Part shown: positions 16,645 through 24,872 of the stretch, one piece after another | Position numbering within the stretch: position 1 is the first letter of the stretch | Layout: every line of letters begins with the position of its first letter | Assembly (NCBI GenBank): GCA_017459605.1 | Contig: JAFUCQ010000141.1 | Coordinates: 1 to 41,729 of the forward strand | Source: Atopobiaceae bacterium | Lineage (GTDB): Bacteria; Actinomycetota; Coriobacteriia; Coriobacteriales; Atopobiaceae | Reading direction: 5' to 3' | Length of the DNA stretch: 41,729 bases | Position numbers and translations under genes: made by a program | The notes under the pieces: generated by a model | Database searches by the model: none | What the model was told of the DNA's origin: nothing | What the model saw: the letters and a program-made list of their open reading frames with translations, nothing else

Positions 16645-18861
16645 ATGTTTTGCGGGAAGTGTCATGCGGAGTTGCCCGAAGGCACCGTTATGTGTCCTGA
16701 ATGTGGAGCAATTATTGGCGAGCAGGAGAATGTACGTCCGCATCCCGTGCGTAGGGCCATGGTTGGTCCTACGCCTGTAGCACCAGTGTTCGATGGGGCG
16801 ATAAATCTTGACGAATCGATGGAGTTTGAGGAGTTGACCGAGCTTGAGTTCGAGAATCAGTCCGAGGTAAGGATTGAAGGCGAGTCTGAGGGAGAAGTCG
16901 AGTCCGAGGTAGAGTCCGAGCCTGAGGGAGAAGTCGAGCCCGACGGTGAGTCTGCAGAAGAGACGAGCGTCCTCCAAACGTATGCAGAAGATGAGACTGC
17001 GGTTCTCAATGGTTTTTCGCAAGATGAGACGAGTGTTCTTGAACCGGTAGCTGTTGAAGAGCCAGAAGATGAGGGTGAGCCAGAGGCTGTTGAAGAGAAT
17101 TATGACAATGACGCCGTTGCCGATTCTGAGGATGGAGCTGATACCTATTCCGAAGCCGAGGCTAATCCCGAAGTCGAAGACAGCTCCGATGCCGAAATTG
17201 ATTTTGAAGCCACAGCTAACGATACGGCTGAGATAAGAATTAAGGCAGATAAGGCTGCTTCACATGATGGCCAAGAAGTGCTTGACGAGGATGCTGAGGA
17301 GACAGCGTCAGAGACGAGCGCTTCTGCATCTGATGATTCGACTGAAGCTGTAGCTGATGGTTCAGAAACAGGTCAGTTTGAGTTCCAAGGCTATGAAGAT
17401 TTCTATTTCGCGCCGTTTCCTACATCTCAACTTGATGGTCTCGACGTGCTTGCAACAGCGCCTTCTGCTTCGATGTCAACCGAGTTGCCCGTTATAGATG
17501 GCTCAGAATCGGGTGGTTACATTACCGCAGACCACGACAGCTACTACCTCTCCGGACGAGCCCCCGTTCGTCAGCGTCGAGGAAAAGCCCTCGTGGTAGG
17601 GCTTGTATGCGTGCTTGTGGCAGGCATCTTGGGCGGATTTGCCTACCTTGCCTACGACGCAGGTCTTATCGGAACGATAGATGTGCCTGATGTTACGGGC
17701 ATGAGCGAAGCTGATGCCCGTACAACCCTCGAAGAAGCTGGCTTTAGTCTCAATACGGCAGAAATTGATGTGGATGATGGAGTAGGCACCATTGTGTCGC
17801 TTAATCCGTCAGCGGGAGCTTCGCTGAAACGCGGTACCGTTATTGAGGGAGAGGTTGGTCGCGCCCGGATTCTTCCTGATGTGGTGGGCCAGCAGAGTTC
17901 TGACGCGCGTAGTGCGCTAGAAGAAGCAGGAGCAACAAACATCAAGATTTGGTATGAAGCGGTATTCGAAGGAGAAGACCAGCAGCCAGTTGCAGAAGAC
18001 CACGTCATGGCAATGTTTCCCGAAGCAGGAAGCGCGTTTCGCTCAGACGATCGGGTGCTGCTGACAGTATCTCAGCCCTATACCGTTCCCGATGTGTCGA
18101 GCTTTAACCTTGAAGAAGCGCAAGCTGCAATTGAGCGTGCAGGATTGAGCTACAGCGTGGCGTGGCAGGATTCTGAGCTTCCTGCCTACACGGTTTTATC
18201 TACCAACCCAAGCGCAGCCGAGCGTCTTGAAGAGGGTAGCGAGGTCTTGTTGCTGGTCTCGGCACCCGGCGCTCGAGAAGAGACGTACCTGAGCGACTAT
18301 CTCGAGTCGAGCGGAAATGCCATCAGTGATTACCTCGAGTGGAAAGAGTGGAACTTCTACGATTCTGCGAGCCAAGATCCCATTATTGAGATGTGGTACA
18401 AGAACGATTTGGGCACCCTGTTCTTTACACCTAATCCAGAGTCTGCACACTTCACGGGCGGTTGGTATGAGAGTCAGCTGAGGTATGGCGGAGCCGTCCG
18501 AGGCGTGCGTTTTACGCCAACGCTTGTTGGGGCTTTTGCAGACCCGCAGTTAAGCGAGGACTATCTCCTGAGAATAGCGGCGTCATGCGGCTTTGAAAAT
18601 CCATCGGATTCGTGCACCAACGAGACAATCTCTGGAGCTGGTGTTCCTGTAGATGTTGTATTAGAAAACGAATTTATAGCGGTCTGCGGTGAGCGAGATG
18701 GCTATACATGGTATGCCTGCGTCAACCATTCAACGTGGGATGGCAGCTACGAGGTAAACATAGCGTGTGCGCCTACAGCAACATACGAGGCAGTTGATTT
18801 GGGGCCGTATGACATGCGTCTCGTCAACTACCTTGCCTACATCGATCACTACACCGGATAG
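16645..18861 (+). CDS. Zinc-ribbon / PASTA-repeat membrane protein (paralogue 1)
   Basis: I chose ATG 16645 because TTGGAGGAAGCG precedes it; the TTG at 16591 lacks a site. The 738-residue product starts with a zinc ribbon (MFCGKCHAELPEGTVMCPEC). A ~250-residue acidic disordered region follows, with three (E/D)ET(S/A)VL motifs whose Thr residues fall at 107, 118 and 129. One transmembrane segment (about 314-337; LVVGLVCVLVAGILGGFAYL) leads to three PASTA repeats (about 345-405, 406-476, 478-542) and a ~190-residue C-terminal domain shared only with the next gene. PASTA domains bind peptidoglycan or muropeptides and usually sit on Ser/Thr kinases or PBPs; no kinase domain is present here. Likely cytosolic zinc ribbon, extracellular PASTA. 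Function unknown. Confidence 0.85.
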   Translation: MFCGKCHAELPEGTVMCPECGAIIGEQENVRPHPVRRAMVGPTPVAPVFDGAINLDESMEFEELTELEFENQSEVRIEGESEGEVESEVESEPEGEVEPDGESAEETSVLQTYAEDETAVLNGFSQDETSVLEPVAVEEPEDEGEPEAVEENYDNDAVADSEDGADTYSEAEANPEVEDSSDAEIDFEATANDTAEIRIKADKAASHDGQEVLDEDAEETASETSASASDDSTEAVADGSETGQFEFQGYEDFYFAPFPTSQLDGLDVLATAPSASMSTELPVIDGSESGGYITADHDSYYLSGRAPVRQRRGKALVVGLVCVLVAGILGGFAYLAYDAGLIGTIDVPDVTGMSEADARTTLEEAGFSLNTAEIDVDDGVGTIVSLNPSAGASLKRGTVIEGEVGRARILPDVVGQQSSDARSALEEAGATNIKIWYEAVFEGEDQQPVAEDHVMAMFPEAGSAFRSDDRVLLTVSQPYTVPDVSSFNLEEAQAAIERAGLSYSVAWQDSELPAYTVLSTNPSAAERLEEGSEVLLLVSAPGAREETYLSDYLESSGNAISDYLEWKEWNFYDSASQDPIIEMWYKNDLGTLFFTPNPESAHFTGGWYESQLRYGGAVRGVRFTPTLVGAFADPQLSEDYLLRIAASCGFENPSDSCTNETISGAGVPVDVVLENEFIAVCGERDGYTWYACVNHSTWDGSYEVNIACAPTATYEAVDLGPYDMRLVNYLAYIDHYTG

Positions 18862-18890
18862 TACAAGCACGGTCACGCGCGGAGGCAACC

Positions 18891-20789
18891 ATGCTGTGCC
18901 CTCAATGTCATGCAGAGATACCCAGCTCGTCGAGGATTTGTCCTCAGTGCGGGGCTCCTCAAAAGCGCGACAGTGACGCGGCGACATTGCACGATACTGA
19001 GCTGATGGGCATGGCTGCTCTGTCGTCTGAGGCGGAGCTTCTCGCCAGCTCGGGTGAGACAGTACTGCTTGATTCGGCAGAAACCGAACTGCTCGCAGAC
19101 GTGGCAGAAACCGAGCTGTTGAGCGATGGCGTGCAGGCAGACCAGCTGTTTGATGCCAGTACCGAGCAGACCTCACCAACGGATACGTTGCCTCATGTGA
19201 GCGGCTGGCAAACACCAGAACACGACCCGCTCGACGATACCGCTCCGCGAGATCCCGTGGTTATGCCGTTGTCGGGACTTGCAGCTGCAGATACAACCAC
19301 TCAGGCTGAGCCAAAAAAGAAGCATCGCGGGCTTATTGCCGTTGCTGTGTTGTTGGTACTTGCTGGTATTGCGGCGGGTATCTTTTTTGCGGTAAAGCCG
19401 ATGCTCGAAGCTGCGATTGTTCCTGAGTTGGCAGGTCAGGGTCGCAGTGAAGCGATCCGTCTTATCGAAGAGGCAGGACTGGTAGCTGAGGTTTCTGAGC
19501 TTCCTGCAGATGATAACTTTGATACGGTGGTTAATAGCTCTCCTGTTAGCGGAACTACGGTAGACCGTGGTTCTACCGTAACCATTATCATTGCAGTTCC
19601 TCGAATCATGCCAAAGCTCCATGGACTGACGCTTGAAGAAGCTAACAAGATTCTCACAGACGTTGGAGCGACAAATATTACAACGACTTACCGACACTCC
19701 TCAGAGGCTGAGGGAACTGTTATCTCGGCAACTCCAGCTGAAGGCGCTCAGTTTCGTTCGACCGATGAGGTGCTTCTCGTCATCTCAAAGCCCTATACCG
19801 TGCCAGAAGTTGTGGGTATCGACCGCGACGAGGCAATACGTCTTATCCAAGAGGCCGAGCTTGGCTACAAGGTTGAGCAGATTGAAAGTGAAGATCGAGC
19901 AGGGATGGTGCTATCGACCGACCCAGTTGCGGGCACACGCATGTCTCGCGGCCAAACCGTGATTCTCACGGTTGCGGCAGCCGGCCCGCGCTCTGAGACC
20001 TTCCTTCCAGACTATATTCGAGAAAACCCATCAGATGTTAACGATTACCTTACATGGAAGGGTTGGAGCTATGGTGGCTCGGGCTTTGGATCTTTGAGCT
20101 CGGCAAACGAGCGATGGACAAAGGACGGCGTGGGCAGTCTTTTGTTTACACCAACTCCCGAAAACGGCGATTATGTGGGTATTGGTTTGTCAGGAAGCAC
20201 GTCTTTAGGTAGCGAAGTTGAGGGTGTTCGGTTTGAGCCTGTTTTGAGCGGAAGCTTTGAAAGCGCTGCTCTCACACAGGAATACCTCCAGCAATGTGCG
20301 TATCGTTGTGGTCTGGGTGAGCTTACCGAGTTTGTCACCAATGAGAGTATCGTTCGCCCCCGTCAAAACTCGGGCTTCAGCTTTGATTTTGGTTCAGGCT
20401 CGTCATTGTGGAATTTTGGCAGAACAGAATCTGATTCATCGCGGAGTGATTCGGACGATGAGGGTGCCGCACAAGGTGAAGAAACCCAGAGTTGGGACTC
20501 TCGTGAGAACGAGCAAGGCGGCGGCTCGCAGGGTAGCAGCTCGCAGAGTGGTAGCTCCTACAACAGCGGGTCACAGAACGGCAGCTCATCACCTGCCTTT
20601 TTAGCAGGCATTGCCCAAGGCGAGTCGCTTTATTGGTATCTGAGCGTTAATGCCGATTCAAGCGGCAATCCCGCATCGCTGACGGTTGCAGTTGGTAAAC
20701 GCTCAAATCTTGAAGGTAAATCGCTCGAATCGTACGGTGACAGTTTGGCTTCCTATTTAGCGGCGGTGGACCACTATGGCGACAAGTAA
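18891..20789 (+). CDS. Zinc-ribbon / PASTA-repeat membrane protein (paralogue 2)
   Basis: This 632-residue paralogue of the preceding gene starts 29 nt after it behind GCGGAGG. The order is the same: zinc ribbon (MLCPQCHAEIPSSSRICPQC), acidic region with four (D/E)T-x-L-type motifs (Thr36, 57, 65, 74), a TM segment at about 147-167 (LIAVAVLLVLAGIAAGIFF), three PASTA repeats (about 175-237, 238-302, 303-365) and the shared C-terminal domain. That domain is opened by SETFLPDYIRENPSDVNDYL, which matches EETYLSDYLESSGNAISDYL in paralogue 1, and ends in a closely similar AxxDHYxxx. A Ser/Gly/Gln-rich insert (about 510-565) interrupts it. The pair looks like a tandem duplication with divergence of the disordered parts. 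Function unknown. Confidence 0.85.
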   Translation: MLCPQCHAEIPSSSRICPQCGAPQKRDSDAATLHDTELMGMAALSSEAELLASSGETVLLDSAETELLADVAETELLSDGVQADQLFDASTEQTSPTDTLPHVSGWQTPEHDPLDDTAPRDPVVMPLSGLAAADTTTQAEPKKKHRGLIAVAVLLVLAGIAAGIFFAVKPMLEAAIVPELAGQGRSEAIRLIEEAGLVAEVSELPADDNFDTVVNSSPVSGTTVDRGSTVTIIIAVPRIMPKLHGLTLEEANKILTDVGATNITTTYRHSSEAEGTVISATPAEGAQFRSTDEVLLVISKPYTVPEVVGIDRDEAIRLIQEAELGYKVEQIESEDRAGMVLSTDPVAGTRMSRGQTVILTVAAAGPRSETFLPDYIRENPSDVNDYLTWKGWSYGGSGFGSLSSANERWTKDGVGSLLFTPTPENGDYVGIGLSGSTSLGSEVEGVRFEPVLSGSFESAALTQEYLQQCAYRCGLGELTEFVTNESIVRPRQNSGFSFDFGSGSSLWNFGRTESDSSRSDSDDEGAAQGEETQSWDSRENEQGGGSQGSSSQSGSSYNSGSQNGSSSPAFLAGIAQGESLYWYLSVNADSSGNPASLTVAVGKRSNLEGKSLESYGDSLASYLAAVDHYGDK

Positions 20790-21000
20790 CGAGACAAACA
20801 CCGATTCTCTCGACGGAAAGAAAGCCACAGAAGCATCGAAGGACGCGAAGACGAGACGGACATCTAGCCCACGAGTAGAGACGCCACTGCATGACGCGAG
20901 TTTTTATCGGGCACCAAATGAAGATGACGATGGATATGATCCCTACTCAGACCGACCTGCTTCTCGAGAGCCGCTTTTCGAGCGAGACCCATGGAGCTAA
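20776..21000 (+). CDS. Small hydrophilic hypothetical protein, 74 aa
   Basis: ATG 20776 lies inside the end of the PASTA paralogue (14-nt overlap), suggesting translational coupling; only a weak GCGGTGG lies upstream. The product is charged and disordered, with no TM or signal peptide. It ends in a distinctive segment (FYRAPNEDDDGYDPYSDRPA, then FERDPWS) rich in Asp, Tyr and Pro. I do not recognise it. Frame openness and the acidic codon pattern matching its neighbours support a real gene, but the evidence is modest. The ~90 nt after it hold nothing clear. Confidence 0.5.
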   Translation: MATSNETNTDSLDGKKATEASKDAKTRRTSSPRVETPLHDASFYRAPNEDDDGYDPYSDRPASREPLFERDPWS

Positions 21001-21091
21001 ATCGCTCAATCGGGAGGTTTCATGGTGAGCTGGATTGTGCGGGATTGAAATCTGCAAAACACCTGATGAGTGCAGTGCGTGGGCTGATGGT

Positions 21092-21814
21092 TTAATGTAC
21101 GAGAATCCACACGGCAATCGCGATAACCAAAAGCGCAATGACAAGCGCGGTTAAGCGGATGAAGCGGTTGCGGCGACGCATCTCAGGAGACTGAAAGATT
21201 GAACGTTGACCCTTGGGAATCTCTAAGTACTGCCCATATTTGAGATTACGTTGGAGCTTAGGCATCTTGGCGCGAGATTTGCGATAGGCATGTCCCGACA
21301 GACCACCTCGGCTGGTGTAGCTTGATTCGTGGGGCAAATCCTTACCCAATACGTCTACGTTTTCAAAGTCGTTGACGGGAGGCTGTGTCTTGCGATGCGG
21401 GGTAGGATTGAACGGCGGCAAGCTGCGAGCTGGTGTATTAGTGCGTGTCGGTGTATTGGCGCGTGTCGGTGTATTGGCGCGTGTTGGCGTATTGGCGCGA
21501 GCTGGTGTATTGGCGCGAGCTGGTGTTTCACGAGTTGCTGCTTGGCGAGCTTCCGTTAGCCGGGCTGGTGCCTCGTGTGTCTGTGTCTGACGAGTCTCTG
21601 CTGAACGCGCCTGTACCTGACGAGTTTCCGTCGAACGGTTTGGCGTCTCACGTACCTGAGTTTGACGCTCCTCAACCGAGTTGGCCTGCGTTTGCCTGCG
21701 CTTTTGCTGAGCGGCGCTGCTACGAATCTGATCTCGTGTGGGAACGGTGAGTAATTCATCCTCATTTACCTGCGAAAACTGAGCATCCAGATGACGCTCA
21801 TCGTTTTGACCCAT
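21092..21814 (-). CDS. Tail-anchored protein with Thr/Arg/Pro repeats
   Basis: This 240-residue protein has a long, low-complexity cytosolic region rich in Arg, Gln, Thr and Ala, and a C-terminal transmembrane helix (about 217-239; LTALVIALLVIAIAVWILV) ending two residues from the stop. It is therefore tail-anchored, without a signal peptide. Residues about 95-130 consist of 6-residue RANTPA/T units encoded by an 18-bp tandem repeat (about 21425-21530), with SETRQ/TEARQ-type imperfect repeats before it. The start is supported by GAGGGGGTGA. It converges on the PASTA gene pair. Function unknown; the TP motifs could be phosphorylated. Confidence 0.72.
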   Translation of the reverse strand: MGQNDERHLDAQFSQVNEDELLTVPTRDQIRSSAAQQKRRQTQANSVEERQTQVRETPNRSTETRQVQARSAETRQTQTHEAPARLTEARQAATRETPARANTPARANTPTRANTPTRANTPTRTNTPARSLPPFNPTPHRKTQPPVNDFENVDVLGKDLPHESSYTSRGGLSGHAYRKSRAKMPKLQRNLKYGQYLEIPKGQRSIFQSPEMRRRNRFIRLTALVIALLVIAIAVWILVH

Positions 21815-21887
21815 TAGCTCACCCCCTCACAACATCACACTCGCAAGGATAGCGCACAGAACGTTTCTTGACACCCCTCAGTTACAA

Positions 21888-21908
21888 CTTGAACATGGAC
21901 AGCTCAAA
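21888..21908 (+). promoter_or_regulatory. HAIR-like site upstream of hsp20
   Basis: CTTGAAC-N7-GCTCAAA matches 5 of 7 bases in each half of the HspR operator HAIR (CTTGAGT-N7-ACTCAAG, known from Streptomyces and Mycobacterium), with exactly the right 7-bp spacing. It lies 213 bp before hsp20. The 306 nt between the divergent genes are otherwise AT-rich, with a TATAAT box at 21996-22001 lacking a good -35. Control of hsp20 by HspR is inferred. Confidence 0.45.
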
Positions 21909-22120
21909 TTAACCTCAGAAATGAAAAAACTGTCTACGAAGCTTAAGACGGGCAAGCTCTGATAGGGAGCTAAATCTAAGTCATATAGTATTAGATATAA
22001 TGAGTCAGAATAACTAAGAATATCTATGAAATAGAGTATAAATAATATAACAATGGGAATACATAAGAGTGACAAAAGAGAGCGACAAGCTCCCCGAAAA
22101 GCCGAGAAAAGGAGATAGAA

Positions 22121-22546
22121 ATGGCTAGCATGATTCCTTACAACCGTTACGGCAGACTCGTTCGTCAAGTGGATCCTTTTGATCTTATCGATGAGTTTTT
22201 CAACAGCCCTCAGGCTGAGCTCCCCCGTGCGTTTCCGCTTGATGTTGAAGACACGGGAGATGCCTATGTGGTGAGCGCCCACGTACCTGGTGTTACTCGC
22301 GATGATGTGGATGTTGAGCTCAACGATGGCAAGCTCTGCATTTCTGTTGATAAGAAAGAGACGAGCGAGGACGAAGGCAAGAATTGGATTCAAAAAGAGA
22401 CCCGTTCGTATCAAGCCACGCGTGCGGTTTTCTTGAAGGATGCGTCGACTACGGGCCTCAATGCTAAGTTGGCAGATGGCGTTCTGACGGTTAATGTCCC
22501 TAAGCAGCAGGAGAAAGAAAACGTCACCAAGATTGCGATTGACTAG
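22121..22546 (+). CDS. Hsp20 / alpha-crystallin small heat-shock protein
   Basis: This 141-residue ATP-independent holdase keeps unfolding proteins soluble for DnaK/ClpB. The N-terminal arm (MASMIPYNRYGRLVRQVDPF) is followed by the alpha-crystallin domain from about residue 40 (FPLDVEDTGDAYVVSAHVPG, then GVTRDDVDVELNDGKLCISV). The conserved ADGVLTVNVPK lies near the end and an IAID tail carries the IxI-type motif. The RBS AAAAGGAGATAGAA is strong. The gene stands alone with its own terminator at 22672. It probably shares heat-shock control with the dnaK operon and clpB. Confidence 0.96.
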   Translation: MASMIPYNRYGRLVRQVDPFDLIDEFFNSPQAELPRAFPLDVEDTGDAYVVSAHVPGVTRDDVDVELNDGKLCISVDKKETSEDEGKNWIQKETRSYQATRAVFLKDASTTGLNAKLADGVLTVNVPKQQEKENVTKIAID

Positions 22547-22670
22547 CGTGCGGCTGGCGTGCAGTTGACGTGCGGCTGACGTGCCGTCTGGCGTGTGGCT
22601 GACGTGCCGTCTGGCGTGTGGCTGGCATGCCGTCTGGCGTGCAGCCGATGTGCAGCTGACATGTCGTGAT
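22547..22670 (+). repeat. Degenerate short tandem repeat after hsp20
   Basis: From the hsp20 stop to the terminator the DNA is built of GTGC(G/C)GCTG(A/G)CGTGC-like units. Its clearest part is a 23-bp unit (CTGACGTGCCGTCTGGCGTG plus TGG) repeated with small changes near 22577, 22600 and 22623. There is no coding support on either strand. Confidence 0.8.
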
Positions 22671-22671
22671 G

Positions 22672-22699
22672 AGGCAGGGAATCTCAGAGTTCCCTGCCT
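22672..22699 (+). terminator. Terminator of hsp20
   Basis: AGGCAGGGAA (22672-22681) pairs perfectly with TTCCCTGCCT (22690-22699) around an 8-nt loop, followed by TTCGTTTGT. It lies 126 nt after the stop codon, beyond the tandem repeat. Confidence 0.8.
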
Positions 22700-22804
22700 T
22701 TCGTTTGTGTCGGGCTTGAAGCGAAGAAGTGGCTCTGTGCAGTATCCAGTGCAGTGGGAAAAGATCCAAACGAGCTTCACGGGATTAAACGAACTTCACA
22801 GGGT

Positions 22805-23962
22805 TTATCGAGCGTGTCTGAGAGCTTCTTTTTCCTTGTACAGGCGCTCATCTGCAGCATTAATAAACCCGCGAATGGTGCGCATGCTCTCTTGATACGT
22901 GGCAAAACCAACGCTGAGCGCAAGCTGGTAGGGCTTTTGAGCCCCCTCGCACTGCTTTTTAACTTCTCGATTGATAGTCCCTTTGAACTCTGAAATCTCA
23001 TCAGCCGTATCAAAATGGGCGATGATGGCAAACTCATCCCCTCCATAGCGAGCAAGTATGGCTCGTTTGTGCAGACCGCTCACCGCACTTTTAAGAGCCG
23101 AGCTAACTGCGAGGATTGCGTTGTCTCCCTCGACATGACCATACGTGTCGTTAATCTGCTTAAAGCGGTCAATATCCATCATGAACAAAACGAGCTGGTC
23201 ATCGCCCTTGTAGTTTTGCATGTTTGCTTCGAGTACACGCATGAATTGCTTGCGATTGGCAAGTTTGGTGAGTGGTTCTTGAGAAATCTGCTGACTCAAT
23301 TCGGTGAGGTAGACAATCACCACAGCTAGGGTAAATGCCATGCAATTAAAGGGAATGCGCCACCAAAAGAGCTGAAGGATACCACTGATAGCTGGCAATA
23401 TGGGAAAAGTTGCAATGATGATGTAGCGAGATCGGTCGATGACATTCTCAGGGCACGATGCCTTGTAGAGTGAGTGGGCGCTCGCAAATATAAGGTAGAG
23501 GTAGGTAAAGAGGTATTGGATGCCAAAGATAGGGCCTCTGAAATAGCTAAAGTCTGACGTAATGCCAAAGAGAATTGATGTTGGTATGTTGATAATGCAA
23601 AGAAATGCATGGACCACAACTGGAATGGCTGTCAGCCGAATAAAAGTTGGGCTCTTGAGCTGCTTGAGCTTCGTGAGTAATCCCATATAGAGAAACCAGA
23701 CGTAACCTGCAAGTGTGGCAGAGAGAAAATACACCGATTTGAACCCCATACTGACAGACCATATCTGAGGAAGTGCTCCGCAGTCCATGGCGTACCAGAC
23801 GGTGTCGGATGTGAAAAAGATTGCAAGAACAATCATGGACACCACAAAACGTCGCTGAGAAACGGTGGCCCCCATGCCAAAGCGAGAATGAACGGCAAAA
23901 ATGAGAACCTGCGCTGCACAAAACAGGTTAATAAGTATATAAAGCGACAAGTAACCTGGCAT
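22805..23962 (-). CDS. Membrane-bound diguanylate cyclase (GGDEF)
   Basis: This 385-residue protein has about seven transmembrane segments in the first ~215 residues and a cytosolic GGDEF domain (about 220-385). The domain shows PLTKLANRKQF, FMMDIDRFKQINDTYGHVEG (metal and substrate binding) and the active-site loop RYGGDEFAII. These predict synthesis of cyclic di-GMP from two GTP. The RxxD inhibitory I-site normally found just before GGDEF is missing (HKRAILARYGGDEF), so product feedback is unlikely. No EAL domain is attached. It is preceded by an AAGGA site and is probably monocistronic. Confidence 0.92.
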   Translation of the reverse strand: MPGYLSLYILINLFCAAQVLIFAVHSRFGMGATVSQRRFVVSMIVLAIFFTSDTVWYAMDCGALPQIWSVSMGFKSVYFLSATLAGYVWFLYMGLLTKLKQLKSPTFIRLTAIPVVVHAFLCIINIPTSILFGITSDFSYFRGPIFGIQYLFTYLYLIFASAHSLYKASCPENVIDRSRYIIIATFPILPAISGILQLFWWRIPFNCMAFTLAVVIVYLTELSQQISQEPLTKLANRKQFMRVLEANMQNYKGDDQLVLFMMDIDRFKQINDTYGHVEGDNAILAVSSALKSAVSGLHKRAILARYGGDEFAIIAHFDTADEISEFKGTINREVKKQCEGAQKPYQLALSVGFATYQESMRTIRGFINAADERLYKEKEALRHAR

Positions 23963-24074
23963 GAAGGCACGTCCTTCGCTGAGTCTTCTATATTAATAGA
24001 GTAGGTAGATTTGCAGCTGAGGTCAACAGGTGGACACTGCAGCGTGCTTGTGGAAATGGCAATGAAAGCCCGGC

Positions 24075-24746
24075 TTATTCTGAGGAGGAGAAAAACGAGC
24101 CGTCTACTTTGCTTGAAAGAGGAGTAAAAAGCCTTGATCGCCAAGGTGCTGCATGTGGCTCAAGAAAACTCGCCTCAAAGATTGATGAAGAGCTTGAATG
24201 GGCGGTAAATCTTGCTTGCGATTCTTCGTCCCAGCGCTTTTTGAGGTAGCTGAGTAGCTGGGGCATAGCAAAGCGATTGAGTGAGAGCTCAATGCGGTTG
24301 CCGTCTTTGCTCATGATCCAAATACAGACGGGATTGTAACTGCGTGAAACATGCGCAATGTCTTCAAAGCGCATGTAAACTTTGCGGTGAAGGAGTCTTG
24401 TAATCGTCTCAAAATGCTCAGCGTCTTCGTAGTAATACTGCTTGTATTGTCGGCGAACGAGTAGCCAAACGGGCGAGGCAAGAATCAGGCTTGCAACTGG
24501 TATAAAGATAACAGTCCAATCTCGATTATCGAGGTAGGCCAAGACGGTAATGCCAATCAAAAAGGGAGCAGCTAAGAGCAGAATCTTCTTTAAGTCCTCG
24601 AAACGCTGATGTTCAATAGATTGTATGTTTCGGTTCATGTTGTCACGAACGATTTTGGGAGGACGCCACTGTAGGGCCACTCGGTACAACCAACGAATCC
24701 AGAGACCCATTGCAAGAAAAACCACTATGTTAAGAAGCACTACCAA
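24075..24746 (-). CDS. Membrane protein of unknown function, possible PH-like domain
   Basis: This 223-residue protein has an N-terminal hydrophobic segment, then two more around residues 55-100 (ILLLAAPFLIGITVLAYL; VIFIPVASLILASPVWLL). A ~60-residue cytosolic beta-rich part follows (ITRLLHRKVYMRFEDIAHVS, SYNPVCIWIMSKDG). It resembles bacterial PH/YcxB-like domains in its strand and charge pattern, but I cannot assign a family. The C-terminus is Ser-rich. The start is TTG with AAGGATTT 8 nt upstream; GTG 24740 is the alternative. Confidence 0.7.
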   Translation of the reverse strand: MVVLLNIVVFLAMGLWIRWLYRVALQWRPPKIVRDNMNRNIQSIEHQRFEDLKKILLLAAPFLIGITVLAYLDNRDWTVIFIPVASLILASPVWLLVRRQYKQYYYEDAEHFETITRLLHRKVYMRFEDIAHVSRSYNPVCIWIMSKDGNRIELSLNRFAMPQLLSYLKKRWDEESQARFTAHSSSSSIFEASFLEPHAAPWRSRLFTPLSSKVDGSFFSSSE

Positions 24747-24872
24747 GCGTGAAATCCTTCGCTCAAGTATCTATCGGTTAGGTCATAAGAGATGCTCAGC
24801 ATCAGTGTGTCACGTGAGCTGTCTTCTCTCAGTAACTTAGTTACGATCAGCGCGATGACCGAGACAACCGGG

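Noticed and set aside
21878-22780. 300-aa minus-strand frame antisense to hsp20
   Set aside because: It lies opposite a clear Hsp20 gene and reads through the tandem repeat as HVSRTPDG-like low complexity. It is a shadow.
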